Shown piece after piece: positions 35,782-44,409 of a stretch of DNA of 64,000 bases; position 1 is the stretch's first letter; each line of letters begins with the position of its first letter. Under the pieces are notes generated by a model. That model was not told the DNA's origin and made no database searches. It saw nothing but the letters and a program-made list of their open reading frames with translations. Origin of the DNA: Bacillota bacterium. GTDB lineage: Bacteria; Bacillota; Clostridia; Christensenellales; CAG-138. The stretch spans positions 72,752-136,751 of the forward strand of contig JAEWCL010000023.1 of the NCBI GenBank assembly GCA_023390655.1. The letters run 5' to 3'. A program made the position numbers and the translations under genes.

Positions 35782-36960
35782 TTATAATCCCAGCGCCGCT
35801 TTCAGCGCATCCACTTTGTCTTCCTGTTCCCACGGGAAAGCGGGATCGCCAAAGTGGCCGTAAGCCGCCGTCCTGCGGTAGATGGGCTTCCTGAGGTCGA
35901 GCATGCGGATGATGGCCTCTGGCCTTAAATCAAACGCCTTCTGTACGGCAACGGAGAGCGCTTCGTCTGCCACCTTGCCGGTGCCCTGGGTATCCACAAG
36001 CACGGATACCGGCTTTGCAACGCCGATGGCGTAGGCAAGCTGGATTTCGCATCGGGAAGCAAGCCCCGCAGCCACGATGTTCTTTGCGACATAGCGCGCG
36101 GCATACGCCGCGGAGCGGTCTACCTTTGTGGGGTCCTTGCCGGAGAACGCGCCGCCGCCGTGGCGGGCGTATCCGCCGTAGGTATCCACGATGATCTTAC
36201 GCCCGGTCAGGCCGCTGTCCCCGTGCGGGCCGCCGATGACGAACCGGCCGGTGGGGTTGATCAGCATGCGGGTGGACGCGTCAATGAGTTCCTGCGGGAT
36301 AACAGGGCGGATGACATGCTCTAAAATCGCGGCTTCGATCTCTTCCTGCGTGACGTCCGGGTCATGCTGTGTGGAGAGTACGACCGTATCCACGCGCACG
36401 GGCCTGCCGTTTTCATACTCCACCGTCACCTGGGATTTGCCGTCCGGCCGCAGGAACGGGAGCGTGCCCGCCTTTCTTACTTTTGTGAGCCTGCGGGTAA
36501 GCGCATGCGCGAGATAGATGGGCAGCGGCATACGCTCCGGCGTTTCATCGCACGCAAAGCCGAACATCATGCCCTGGTCACCTGCACCGGTAGCAAGCGT
36601 GTCCTCAAATTCGCCGCGCTTGGCTTCGAGCGACTTGTCCACACCCAGCGCGATATCGGGGGACTGCCCGTCAAGTGCTACAAGCACCGCGCAGGTGGCG
36701 GCGTCAAAGCCATAGGCAGCGTCGTCATAGCCGATATCCCGCACGACGGAGCGGACGAGGTCCGGAATATCCACATAGCAGCTGGTGGTAACCTCCCCCA
36801 TCACGAGCACCATGCCGGTGGTGCAGGCGCACTCGCACGCCACGCGCGAAAGCGGGTCTTCTGTGAGCATTGCGTCAAGCACTGCGTCCGAAATCTGATC
36901 GCAGACTTTGTCCGGATGTCCCTCAGTAACCGATTCCGAGGTAAAGAGCCGTTTTGCCAT
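35782..36960 (-). CDS. metK: S-adenosylmethionine synthetase
   Basis: MetK makes SAM from methionine and ATP in the cytosol. The 392-residue protein has the N-terminal SESVTEGHPDKVCDQISDA motif, GAGDQGMMFG near 117, and GGPHGDSGLTGRKIIVDTYGG with GGGAFSGKDPTKVDRS, which bind Mg, K and substrate. ATG 36960 matches the family start; the longer frame runs into the riboswitch. It is under control of the SAM-I riboswitch at 37014-37157, so it should be off when SAM is abundant. Confidence 0.98.
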   Translation of the reverse strand: MAKRLFTSESVTEGHPDKVCDQISDAVLDAMLTEDPLSRVACECACTTGMVLVMGEVTTSCYVDIPDLVRSVVRDIGYDDAAYGFDAATCAVLVALDGQSPDIALGVDKSLEAKRGEFEDTLATGAGDQGMMFGFACDETPERMPLPIYLAHALTRRLTKVRKAGTLPFLRPDGKSQVTVEYENGRPVRVDTVVLSTQHDPDVTQEEIEAAILEHVIRPVIPQELIDASTRMLINPTGRFVIGGPHGDSGLTGRKIIVDTYGGYARHGGGAFSGKDPTKVDRSAAYAARYVAKNIVAAGLASRCEIQLAYAIGVAKPVSVLVDTQGTGKVADEALSVAVQKAFDLRPEAIIRMLDLRKPIYRRTAAYGHFGDPAFPWEQEDKVDALKAALGL

Positions 36961-37013
36961 TGTTCGTTCTCCTTTTGCAAATCTACTTTGCATTGTGCCC
37001 ATCCATCCGCAAG

Positions 37014-37157
37014 AAAAAGCGCCCCGGTTAGACGAGGCGCCAAAATTCGGGTTTCTCATCTTCCGGCCATATAGACCGCAGGAATTAGCACCTTGCGCCA
37101 TTAAGGCGTAGGTTGCCGGGTTTCATCGGGCCAGTCCCTCAACCACTCTGGATAAGG
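37014..37157 (-). promoter_or_regulatory. SAM-I (S-box) riboswitch with terminator
   Basis: On the minus strand the S-box signature is clear: CTTATCCAGAG at 37157, then GGACTGGCCCGATGAAACCC and GGCAACC, ending with GATGAGAAACCC near 37043. The expression platform is a perfect 8-bp terminator stem (one G-T pair) at 37019-37040 followed by TTTTT at 37014-37018. In this family bound SAM favours the terminator, so metK is repressed. It begins about 54 bp before the metK start on the minus strand. Confidence 0.97.
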
Positions 37158-37359
37158 CTATGCAATTGTTAGCTATAACGTAGCATTCAAATCTAAAGTT
37201 GTCAAGTATGAATTCATGCAGGATATACAAAATATCGACAATTCCCGCGCGCGCCTGTTATCCTGAAGTAAGCACCCAACAGCAATTTCCATTGGACCGA
37301 ACGGCTGTTGCCGTGCTATGCTCCTATCATTGGGGACAAGTATATTTGGGGGGATTGTT

Positions 37360-37833
37360 ATGTCGGAACGTGAAAAGCATGTGAAGCGTATCCAGAGCGG
37401 CAGGGCGAACCTTTTGTTGATGCTCATCCTTACTGCGGCCAACATCGTGCTGATGCTGATTGAAGCGGATTTCAATTTTCCGTTTTCCGCGTTTGTACCG
37501 CAGGCGGCAATCATCTTTGCGCAGGAGTTTCTCTACTATTCCCTGACCGCGGAGGCCTTCCTTTGCTATACTGCCGCCGCCGTCATAATCGCACTGTTCC
37601 TGTTGAGCTGGTTTCTTTCAAAGAACCGCCTTGGCTGGCTGTGGCTGGGGCTTATCCTGTTCCTTGTCGATACGGGCGTATTGCTGTACTTCAGCATAGG
37701 CGGCTTTGACGCTTCGGGCATCATCGACCTGCTGTTCCACGCATGGGTGCTCTTCTACCTCATCCGCGGCGCGATTTCGGTGCAGAAATACAAGGACTTG
37801 CCCACAGAGGCGCCCGCGCCGCCAATGCTCTGA
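37360..37833 (+). CDS. Small four-segment membrane protein, unknown
   Basis: I do not recognise this 157-residue protein. It has four predicted transmembrane segments (about 16-35, 62-85, 93-113 and 118-136) with a short basic N-terminus and a Pro-rich tail. The ATG at 37360 follows GGGGGG by about 6 bp. It is convergent with the second CorA gene (8 bp apart) and divergent from the metK riboswitch. No enzymatic motif is visible. Confidence 0.7.
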   Translation: MSEREKHVKRIQSGRANLLLMLILTAANIVLMLIEADFNFPFSAFVPQAAIIFAQEFLYYSLTAEAFLCYTAAAVIIALFLLSWFLSKNRLGWLWLGLILFLVDTGVLLYFSIGGFDASGIIDLLFHAWVLFYLIRGAISVQKYKDLPTEAPAPPML

Positions 37834-37841
37834 CGCCGGCT

Positions 37842-38738
37842 TTAAAACCACTTGTTCTTTTTGAAGTAGATAATCTCAATCACCACAACTGCAACGCTTG
37901 CGAGTATGACGAGCGGGTACATGCCCGCCCAGTCGTATTCGGGCATGTGTAAATTCATGCCGTACCACCCTACGATGAGCGTCAGCGGCAGGAAGATGGC
38001 GGTGATGACGGTGAATATCTTCATGATGTTGTTGAGGCTGATATCCACCTCCGCCTGATACGACTCGCGCACCTGTGTCACATAATCGCGTAAGTTCATT
38101 GCGCTGTGGTACAGGCGGTCCACCCGCGCGGAATACAGGCGGAAAAAGCGCAGGGCATGCTCGTCAAACAGATCGTTTTCGTTTTCTTCCATTTCGTCGA
38201 GCGCCAAAAGCGTCTGCTCATAAAAGCGTTTGAGCGCCATCAGCCTGCGCCTAAGGCCAATGATTTCGCGCACGCAATCCCGCTTTTTGGTGGTCAGCAG
38301 CGCGTTTTCAAGGTCCGCCACCTCAAGCTCTATGCTCTCATGCAGCTGCACATGGCCGTCGGTGAGTTTCTCCAGCAAATTGCAGAACAGGCGCGAAAGC
38401 GTCATACCCTGTATAGGCGCGAACGAAAGCAGCCGCTCCATCTCCTCGGGCTCTTTTGAGAACACCAGCAACAGATTGGACCGGATGCACACGCAGGCGT
38501 GCAGCGGCGTTTTGCGCTTGCCCGGAAACGCGTGCAGGCAAAGATAGCCTGTATCCCCGTGTAAGGTATAGGCGCTTGCATGTTGCGTCTCGTAAGTGCA
38601 CACAAGCTCTTCCTGCAGCGAAAAGCGCTCCGCAGCCTCTGCAAGCGCATCAAAACTGAACACGCCAAGATAGGCGATCCCCTCTTGTAAGTCGCCGTTC
38701 TCCTGCTGCATGTTTCCGTTTTCCAGCCGATAAAGCAT
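37842..38738 (-). CDS. CorA family divalent-cation transporter (copy 2)
   Basis: The 298-residue protein has a cytosolic N-terminal domain with long helices and two C-terminal membrane segments. The GMN signature is in VGWYGMNLHMPEY. I chose ATG 38738 because GGAGG lies 8 bp upstream; a TTG at 38774 has no site. It is diverged from the paralogue at 29871-30803 throughout the N-terminal domain, so the two probably differ in regulation or ion. Mg uptake is inferred from the family. Confidence 0.9.
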   Translation of the reverse strand: MLYRLENGNMQQENGDLQEGIAYLGVFSFDALAEAAERFSLQEELVCTYETQHASAYTLHGDTGYLCLHAFPGKRKTPLHACVCIRSNLLLVFSKEPEEMERLLSFAPIQGMTLSRLFCNLLEKLTDGHVQLHESIELEVADLENALLTTKKRDCVREIIGLRRRLMALKRFYEQTLLALDEMEENENDLFDEHALRFFRLYSARVDRLYHSAMNLRDYVTQVRESYQAEVDISLNNIMKIFTVITAIFLPLTLIVGWYGMNLHMPEYDWAGMYPLVILASVAVVVIEIIYFKKNKWF

Positions 38739-38807
38739 TTCTTTTGCCTCCGCTGAAAGAATAGCGTAATACAACCGTTACGCTTATCATGTTTCATAGC
38801 ATAAGGG

Positions 38808-38960
38808 ATTCCCAAGGGACGGGCCCCTTGGGCGGGAGTTCAGGGGCAGAGCCGAGCGCCGCCAGCGGCGGAGAAAGCGAGGCGCAAGCCCAGTGAACAA
38901 GGGAACCGCAAGGCAGCGGCTTGCTGCAACGTGGCGCGACCTTTTTGAACTGTGTGTGAG
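38808..38960. repeat. Dispersed intergenic repeat, copy B
   Basis: The gap between copy 2 of CorA and tex holds a palindrome around CCCAAGGG...CCCTTGGG (about 38809-38832), then GCGGAGAAAGCGAGG and CCCAGTGAACAAGGG (38868-38903), which match 35686-35716. AGGGGC near 38850 and GCCCCT near 38961 could pair over long range. No open frame fits. It looks like a non-coding, MITE-like or structured repeat. Confidence 0.5.
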
Positions 38961-38973
38961 CCCCTGAAAAGCC

Positions 38974-41130
38974 TTACGCCTGCTTCTGCTGCTTCATGGT
39001 CAGGGAAATGCGCTTTTTCGCGGTATCCACAGACAGCACGCGCACGGAAACGACATCCCCCACCGTCACCACCTCGGACGGATGCTTCACGTACCGGTCC
39101 GCAAGTTCGGAGATATGCACAAGCCCGTCCTGGTGTACGCCGATGTCCACAAACACGCCGAAGTCGATGACATTGCGCACGGTGCCCATTAATTCCATGC
39201 CGGGTTTCAGGTCGTTCATGTCCAAAATATCCGTGCGCAACATGGGCGGCGGCAGGGTATCGCGGATATCCCGCCCGGGCTTTAGCAGCTCCGCTACCAT
39301 ATCCCGCAGGGTCGGTACGCCGACGCCGCATTCCGTTGCAAGCTGTTCTTCACCAAGCTGCTTGATGCGAAGCGGCAGGGTAGTCAGCGCGCCCGCCTCA
39401 ATATCCGAAAGCGCGAAACCACACAGGGTAAGAAGCCTCTTTGCGGCGTCATAGCTTTCCGGATGGACGGCGGTGTTGTCCAAAATGTTCTTCCCGCCGA
39501 TGACGCGCAAAAATCCCGCGCACTGTTCAAACGCCTTGGGCCCGAGGCGGGGCACTTTCTTGAGTTCCGTGCGGCTGCGGAAACCGCCGTTTTCGTCCCG
39601 GTAGGCGACGACGTTTTTTGCCGCCGTGGCGTTGAGGCCCGAAATATACGTCAGAAGCGGTGCGGACGCGGTGTTGACGTCCACGCCGACACTGTTCACG
39701 CAATCCTCCACCACGCCGGTAAGCGTCGCGTCAAGATGCGCCGCAGGAAGGTCGTGCTGGTACTGTCCCACGCCGATGGACTTGGGATCGATCTTGACAA
39801 GCTCCGCAAGCGGGTCCTGCAGCCGCCTTGCGATGGAGACGGCGCTTCTTAATGAAACGTCATACTGCGGGAATTCGGTGGCCGCAAGCTTTGATGCGGA
39901 ATAGACGGAAGCCCCCGCCTCGTTGACCACCATGTAGCTGACCTTTTCGGGAAGCTCCGCAATCAATTCCGCCACAAAGATCTCCGCCTCCTTGGAGGCC
40001 GTGCCGTTGCCGATGGCGATGATCTCCACATGGTGCGTTGCGATCAGGCGCTTTAATTCCTTTTTCGCCTCATCCTTTTTATTCTGCGGCGGCGTTGGGT
40101 ACACCACGGAGGTATCAAGCGCCTTGCCCGTCGCGTCTACAACGGCAATCTTGCATCCGGTGCGGTACGCCGGGTCCAGCCCCAGCGCCACCTTGCCGCG
40201 CACCGGCGGCTGGAGCAGGAGCGGCTTTAAGTTAAGCGCAAACATGGAGATTGCCTGCTCCGCCGCGCGCTCCGTGAGGTCGTTGCGTACCTCGCGCTCA
40301 ATGGAAGGGAAGATCAGGCGGCTCCACGCGTCCTCTGCGGCTTCGCACACACAGGTGGAAGTGATGCTGCCTTCCCGGACAAACTGGCGGTACAGGATCG
40401 CGCGGGCGCTGTCCTCATTGAGGCTGAGGGAAACCTTCAAATATCCTTCCCGCTCACCGCGGTTGATGGCAAGAATGCGGTGGCTGGGCAATGTGCGCAC
40501 AGGCTCTGAGAACGCGTAATACAGGCGGTAGACCGAGTCTTCTTCCTTTGTGGCGCGGGAAGAAAGAACACCCTCGCGCCCAATAAGCGCGCGCAACTGC
40601 TTTCTTGCGGCGGCATCATCCGAAATCCGCTCGGCAAGGATATCCTTTGCGCCCGCAATGGCCTCCTCCGCGGTGGAAACACCTTTTTCCGTGTTTACGA
40701 ACGGGGCGGCAATCGCCATAAGGTCGCCCGTACGCCCGTCCTGCTTCCACAGAAGGTCCGCAAGCGGCTCCAATCCTTTTTCCATAGCAATGGTTGCGCG
40801 CGTCCTGCGCTTGGGACGGTAAGGCCTGTATAAATCCTCCGCCTCGGCAAGTGTAATGGCGTTTTCAATGGCGGCCTTCAATTCCTCCGTGAGCTTCTCC
40901 TGTGCCGCAACGCTTTCCAATATCTCTTTTTTGCGCGCTTCCAGGTTGCGCAGATACGTGAGACGTTCGCTGAGCTCGCGCAGCACCTGGTCGTCGCACG
41001 AGCCCGTCATTTCCTTGCGGTAGCGGGCGATAAAGGGAATGGTGTTGCCGTCATCGATCAAAGAGATGATGTTGCCAACATGTTTTGGGTCCAGATGAAA
41101 TTCGGCGGAAAGTTTTTTTGCGATATCCAT
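38974..41130 (-). CDS. tex: Tex family RNA-binding transcription accessory protein
   Basis: The 718-residue protein has the Tex architecture: an N-terminal helical HTH-like region with IPFIARYRKEMTG near 33, a YqgF-like RNase H fold (LGLDPAYRTGCKIAVVD near 318), two helix-hairpin-helix motifs (SGLNATAAKNVVAYRD and PRLGPKAFEQCAGFLR near 500-530), and a C-terminal S1 domain (VIDFGVFVDIGVHQDGLVHISEL near 650). Tex binds nucleic acid and influences transcription in other bacteria; the exact role is unsettled. It stands alone on the minus strand. Confidence 0.95.
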   Translation of the reverse strand: MDIAKKLSAEFHLDPKHVGNIISLIDDGNTIPFIARYRKEMTGSCDDQVLRELSERLTYLRNLEARKKEILESVAAQEKLTEELKAAIENAITLAEAEDLYRPYRPKRRTRATIAMEKGLEPLADLLWKQDGRTGDLMAIAAPFVNTEKGVSTAEEAIAGAKDILAERISDDAAARKQLRALIGREGVLSSRATKEEDSVYRLYYAFSEPVRTLPSHRILAINRGEREGYLKVSLSLNEDSARAILYRQFVREGSITSTCVCEAAEDAWSRLIFPSIEREVRNDLTERAAEQAISMFALNLKPLLLQPPVRGKVALGLDPAYRTGCKIAVVDATGKALDTSVVYPTPPQNKKDEAKKELKRLIATHHVEIIAIGNGTASKEAEIFVAELIAELPEKVSYMVVNEAGASVYSASKLAATEFPQYDVSLRSAVSIARRLQDPLAELVKIDPKSIGVGQYQHDLPAAHLDATLTGVVEDCVNSVGVDVNTASAPLLTYISGLNATAAKNVVAYRDENGGFRSRTELKKVPRLGPKAFEQCAGFLRVIGGKNILDNTAVHPESYDAAKRLLTLCGFALSDIEAGALTTLPLRIKQLGEEQLATECGVGVPTLRDMVAELLKPGRDIRDTLPPPMLRTDILDMNDLKPGMELMGTVRNVIDFGVFVDIGVHQDGLVHISELADRYVKHPSEVVTVGDVVSVRVLSVDTAKKRISLTMKQQKQA

Positions 41131-41185
41131 ATTGTCTTTCGTTTCCTTTGTTCAGTCAAAATACTTTGTGCGTTTTTGCGAAATC

Positions 41186-42475
41186 TCAGTCGGCATAGAT
41201 GGCGGCGTGCGGAAAATTGCGCCACTGCCCGCCCATCAGGCGGTGGAGTTCCTCCACCGCCATGAACCATTTTTCCACCGACTGCGTCTCCGGGAAAAAC
41301 TCATAAAACTCGTTGTCCACAAACGTATAGAACCTGCTGACGTCCGTGCACATGCCGAACGTGGGCAGTTGTTCTGGATCGACATGGAAGGAGAACGGCG
41401 CCCCTTCCTTGGTGCCCGAAAACGAAAAGCCGCTGTGGTCAAGTGTCAATTCGCCTTCCCCCACGATGACGGAGGTCGCCTGGTTTTTTAAGTATTCAAA
41501 CTTCGGCAGCACGCCAAGCCGCACCCTTTCCCGCAGCATAAACCCGGCATCCCGCACTGCGCGGTAGACATGCCTGCGCTGGAGGTCAAACCATTCCCGC
41601 GGTGTATCGGGAATGACGCAATCCTCATCCATCGGGATCAGGTCGTAATACGCGTTCATCATCGCGCCGTTGCCGCATTCCATGCACTGTATGGTGCCGC
41701 CCTCCGCGTACATGGAAAATTCCTTGTGGCACCTCGGGCACCAGAAAAGCAGCGTATGAAGGTTATGAGCAATGCGCCCGCCCGCCGCAAACTCCACGCG
41801 CGCCTGCTTATTCCAATCATAATCGTCATGATACATCTCCATATCGAGCTTTGCCTGGATTTCCTCCGCGGACATCCTTGCAATCTGTTCCGGGGATAAG
41901 AATTCCGAAACCGTGACATCCACCTGGCCGGGGCGTTCATCCAGACAGTACTTTGTGCTGGTCAGATACCCGCCGGAAATTTTCATCATCAGCACGGGAA
42001 GCCGGAAATGCTTTAAAAACTTGCCGCTGCCGATTGCGCAGGGCTGGCTGGCGCCGGAAATGGAGCTCATCCCTTCCGGAAACAGCGCGACGCGCCCGCC
42101 GCCATTCAATACCCGCGTTACCTCACGGATGGTGTAGGTGTCCGGCACGAAATTGCGTTTGGGGATGACCTGCATCAGCCGGAAAACAAACGCGAGGTGG
42201 GAACGAAAAAACTCATTGTAGCCCGCCACAAAATTGAGCGTATGCGGGTAGAACGCCAGCGCCGCGTAAATATAATCGAGCCGCGAGGCGTGATTGCTCA
42301 CCACGATATACGGCCCCTTGTAAGCCGCGAGATCCACATCGCGCGCGACGGTGATATGCAGCTTCTTCTCAAACAGCACCCGCAGCACAAGCACAAGGAT
42401 GCGGTAGAGGAACGCGGGCGGGGACTTGAGTTTGCGGGTAGCGAGCTTTTGCCGCAATGTCGGCTTCTGTTCCAT
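41186..42475 (-). CDS. PlsC-type acyltransferase with C-terminal zinc ribbon
   Basis: The first part (about 25-215) is an acylglycerol-phosphate acyltransferase domain: a membrane segment, the catalytic NHASRLDY (His62, Asp67) and FPEG (132-135). Instead of stopping near 240 residues, the protein runs to 429. A four-Cys zinc ribbon (Cys246, 249, 264, 267) is followed by a region of about 160 residues that I do not recognise (VSRFYTFVDNEFYEFFP). It may acylate lysophosphatidic acid or another polar lipid at the membrane; the extra domain may bind a partner or substrate. GGGGGA precedes ATG 42475. Confidence 0.85.
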   Translation of the reverse strand: MEQKPTLRQKLATRKLKSPPAFLYRILVLVLRVLFEKKLHITVARDVDLAAYKGPYIVVSNHASRLDYIYAALAFYPHTLNFVAGYNEFFRSHLAFVFRLMQVIPKRNFVPDTYTIREVTRVLNGGGRVALFPEGMSSISGASQPCAIGSGKFLKHFRLPVLMMKISGGYLTSTKYCLDERPGQVDVTVSEFLSPEQIARMSAEEIQAKLDMEMYHDDYDWNKQARVEFAAGGRIAHNLHTLLFWCPRCHKEFSMYAEGGTIQCMECGNGAMMNAYYDLIPMDEDCVIPDTPREWFDLQRRHVYRAVRDAGFMLRERVRLGVLPKFEYLKNQATSVIVGEGELTLDHSGFSFSGTKEGAPFSFHVDPEQLPTFGMCTDVSRFYTFVDNEFYEFFPETQSVEKWFMAVEELHRLMGGQWRNFPHAAIYAD

Positions 42476-42543
42476 CGTACTATTCCCCCAATCATATGAA
42501 TGCGTAACTTGCCGGCCTTCCCTTGCCGACGTACAATAGAGGC

Positions 42544-43278
42544 ATGTTTATCAATGCGGTACAAAAACAGCAGGGACACACGGGAGAGGAAGCGTATATC
42601 GATGCCATCCCCGCGATCCGTACACTGAAAGAACTCAGGCTTACAAAACCGGTCACGTTCTTCGCGGGGGAAAACGGCTCCGGCAAATCGACGCTGCTCG
42701 AAGCCATTGCCACCGCATACGGGTTCAACCCGGAAGGCGGTTCAAAGAACTTCAACTTCTCCACGCAGGCGTCCCACTCGCGCCTATCCAACCGGCTGCG
42801 GCTGGTGAAGGGCATCCCTTACGCCCGGGGCGGCTTTTTTCTGCGCGCCGAAAGCTTTTATAACGTAGCAACCGAGGTGGACAGGCTGGACCGCGAAGTC
42901 GCAAGTATCAGCTTTTTACGCTCCTACGGCGGTAAATCACTGCATGAACAATCCCACGGGGAAAGCTTCCTTGCGCTTGCGCTCAACCGCTTCCAGAAAA
43001 ACGGCCTGTACATCCTGGATGAGCCGGAAGCGGCGCTTTCCCCTTCCCGGCAATTGACGCTGCTTGCGCGGTTCCATGAGCTTGTCCAGCAAAACGCGCA
43101 GTTTCTGATCGCCACGCATTCACCGCTTCTCATGGCCTACCCGGAAGCGGAAATCCTCTGGCTGGATGAAACAGGGATGCGCCCCATTTCCTACAAGGAC
43201 ACGGAGCATTACCTCGTGACGCGCAGGTTTTTAGAACACCCGCAGCGGATGCTCGACATCCTGTTACAGGACATATAA
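42544..43278 (+). CDS. Single-domain ABC/SMC-type ATPase
   Basis: The 244-residue protein has Walker A GENGSGKSTLLEAIA near residue 45, a signature-like HEQSHGESFLALALNRF near 140, and Walker B LYILDEPEAALSP with the H-loop IATHSPLL near 195. This arrangement (no long coiled coil, no membrane domain) matches small AAA ATPases related to RecF/SMC proteins rather than a transporter. The substrate is unknown. ATG 42544 is used; there is no strong ribosome site, so the upstream TTG at 42523 is possible. It stands alone. Confidence 0.8.
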   Translation: MFINAVQKQQGHTGEEAYIDAIPAIRTLKELRLTKPVTFFAGENGSGKSTLLEAIATAYGFNPEGGSKNFNFSTQASHSRLSNRLRLVKGIPYARGGFFLRAESFYNVATEVDRLDREVASISFLRSYGGKSLHEQSHGESFLALALNRFQKNGLYILDEPEAALSPSRQLTLLARFHELVQQNAQFLIATHSPLLMAYPEAEILWLDETGMRPISYKDTEHYLVTRRFLEHPQRMLDILLQDI

Positions 43279-43346
43279 CGGCAAATTTCGTATTTGTTCA
43301 ACATTGGTATTGTACCTTGCAATCAGCCCTATGCGCAAGCATTGCC

Positions 43347-44270
43347 CTATTGCCGCACGGTGGGCTCAAGCACTGTGAGCGTATTGTTGACGGTATTCAT
43401 ATTTATAAGCGCGCCCAGTGGTACCGCCGCTTTGTACACCCCGTGGCCGGAGGCAAGGTTTGTCATCAAGGGCTTCCCTAAGGGCATGATCACATCCCGG
43501 ATCAGCGCTTCATAATCCTGCTCATATGCGGGCGGGCAATCCGTGCATTCCCCCATCAGGATACCTGCACAGTCATCGAACTTGCCCGCAAGCCGCAGGC
43601 TGTTGATGTACCGGTAAACGGTATTGACGGGCTCGTGCGTGTCCTCCAGAAACAGGATGCGCCCGCGCGTGCTGATTTCATACGGCGTACCCAGCGTATC
43701 CACAAACGAAGTGAGGTTTCCCCCGACGATTGTGGACGTGATGTTTCCCGGAATTCGGCCTACCAGCGGCATATCCGGCGGATTTTCAATGGGTCTTGGC
43801 GCCTGTGTACTGGAAACCGCCATTAAAAACTGATTGAAGTTATAGGGCGGCGTATCCGGCCTAAAATCGATCAGCATCAGGCTGTGGAACGTAATGAGAT
43901 TGCAAAATTGCGTGAGCACGTTCAATAGCACCGTCACATCGCTGTAGCCCGTGATGATTTTGGGGTTTCTTGCAATGACAGAGAGATTGAGATAGGGAAG
44001 TATTCCCGCCACCCCCACGCCGCCGCGCGTCGGGATAATGGCCCGCACCTCCGGATTTTCAAACATGCTCATCAGATCGGCCGCGCGCTGGTCCTCGGAC
44101 GCCGCAAGATACCCCGCGTAGGAGTATACATAATTGCCGACCACCACATTGAGCCCCATACTCCGCAGCATCATGATACCACGGTCTATGGTGGCCGCGT
44201 CTTCGGGGCTTCCCAGCGTGACAATGCCCACCGTATCCCCTACGCGCAACATCTGCGGAGCAATCGCCAT
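43347..44270 (-). CDS. LD-carboxypeptidase, S66 family
   Basis: The 307-residue protein matches the S66 family (LdcA/MccF): RVGDTVGIVTLGSP at the N-terminus, IIPTRGGVGVAGILPYL near 95, KIITGYSDVTVLLN with the nucleophile Ser near 120, and LEDTHEPVNTVYRYIN near 215 with the acidic and His region. LdcA removes the terminal D-Ala from murein tetrapeptides in recycling; MccF relatives cleave microcin C. There is no signal peptide, so it acts in the cytosol. The two substrates cannot be separated from this reading. Confidence 0.9.
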   Translation of the reverse strand: MAIAPQMLRVGDTVGIVTLGSPEDAATIDRGIMMLRSMGLNVVVGNYVYSYAGYLAASEDQRAADLMSMFENPEVRAIIPTRGGVGVAGILPYLNLSVIARNPKIITGYSDVTVLLNVLTQFCNLITFHSLMLIDFRPDTPPYNFNQFLMAVSSTQAPRPIENPPDMPLVGRIPGNITSTIVGGNLTSFVDTLGTPYEISTRGRILFLEDTHEPVNTVYRYINSLRLAGKFDDCAGILMGECTDCPPAYEQDYEALIRDVIMPLGKPLMTNLASGHGVYKAAVPLGALINMNTVNNTLTVLEPTVRQ

Positions 44271-44358
44271 AGTGCATGATCCCCATTCTCTTTTTTCTTA
44301 CAATATATGGCCGTATGCAGGGGCGCATGTTATATGGGGCACAAAGAATATAATGAAA

Positions 44359-44386
44359 AACAGGCCGGAAACAATTCCGGCCTGTT
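44359..44386. terminator. Terminator after the LCP gene
   Basis: A perfect 12-bp stem (44359-44370 with 44375-44386) with a 4-nt loop lies 24 bp past the LCP gene stop, with TTTC downstream on the minus strand and CTTTTTTC on the plus strand. Confidence 0.85.
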
Positions 44387-44409
44387 CTGTCTTTTTTCAA
44401 TGCACAGCC

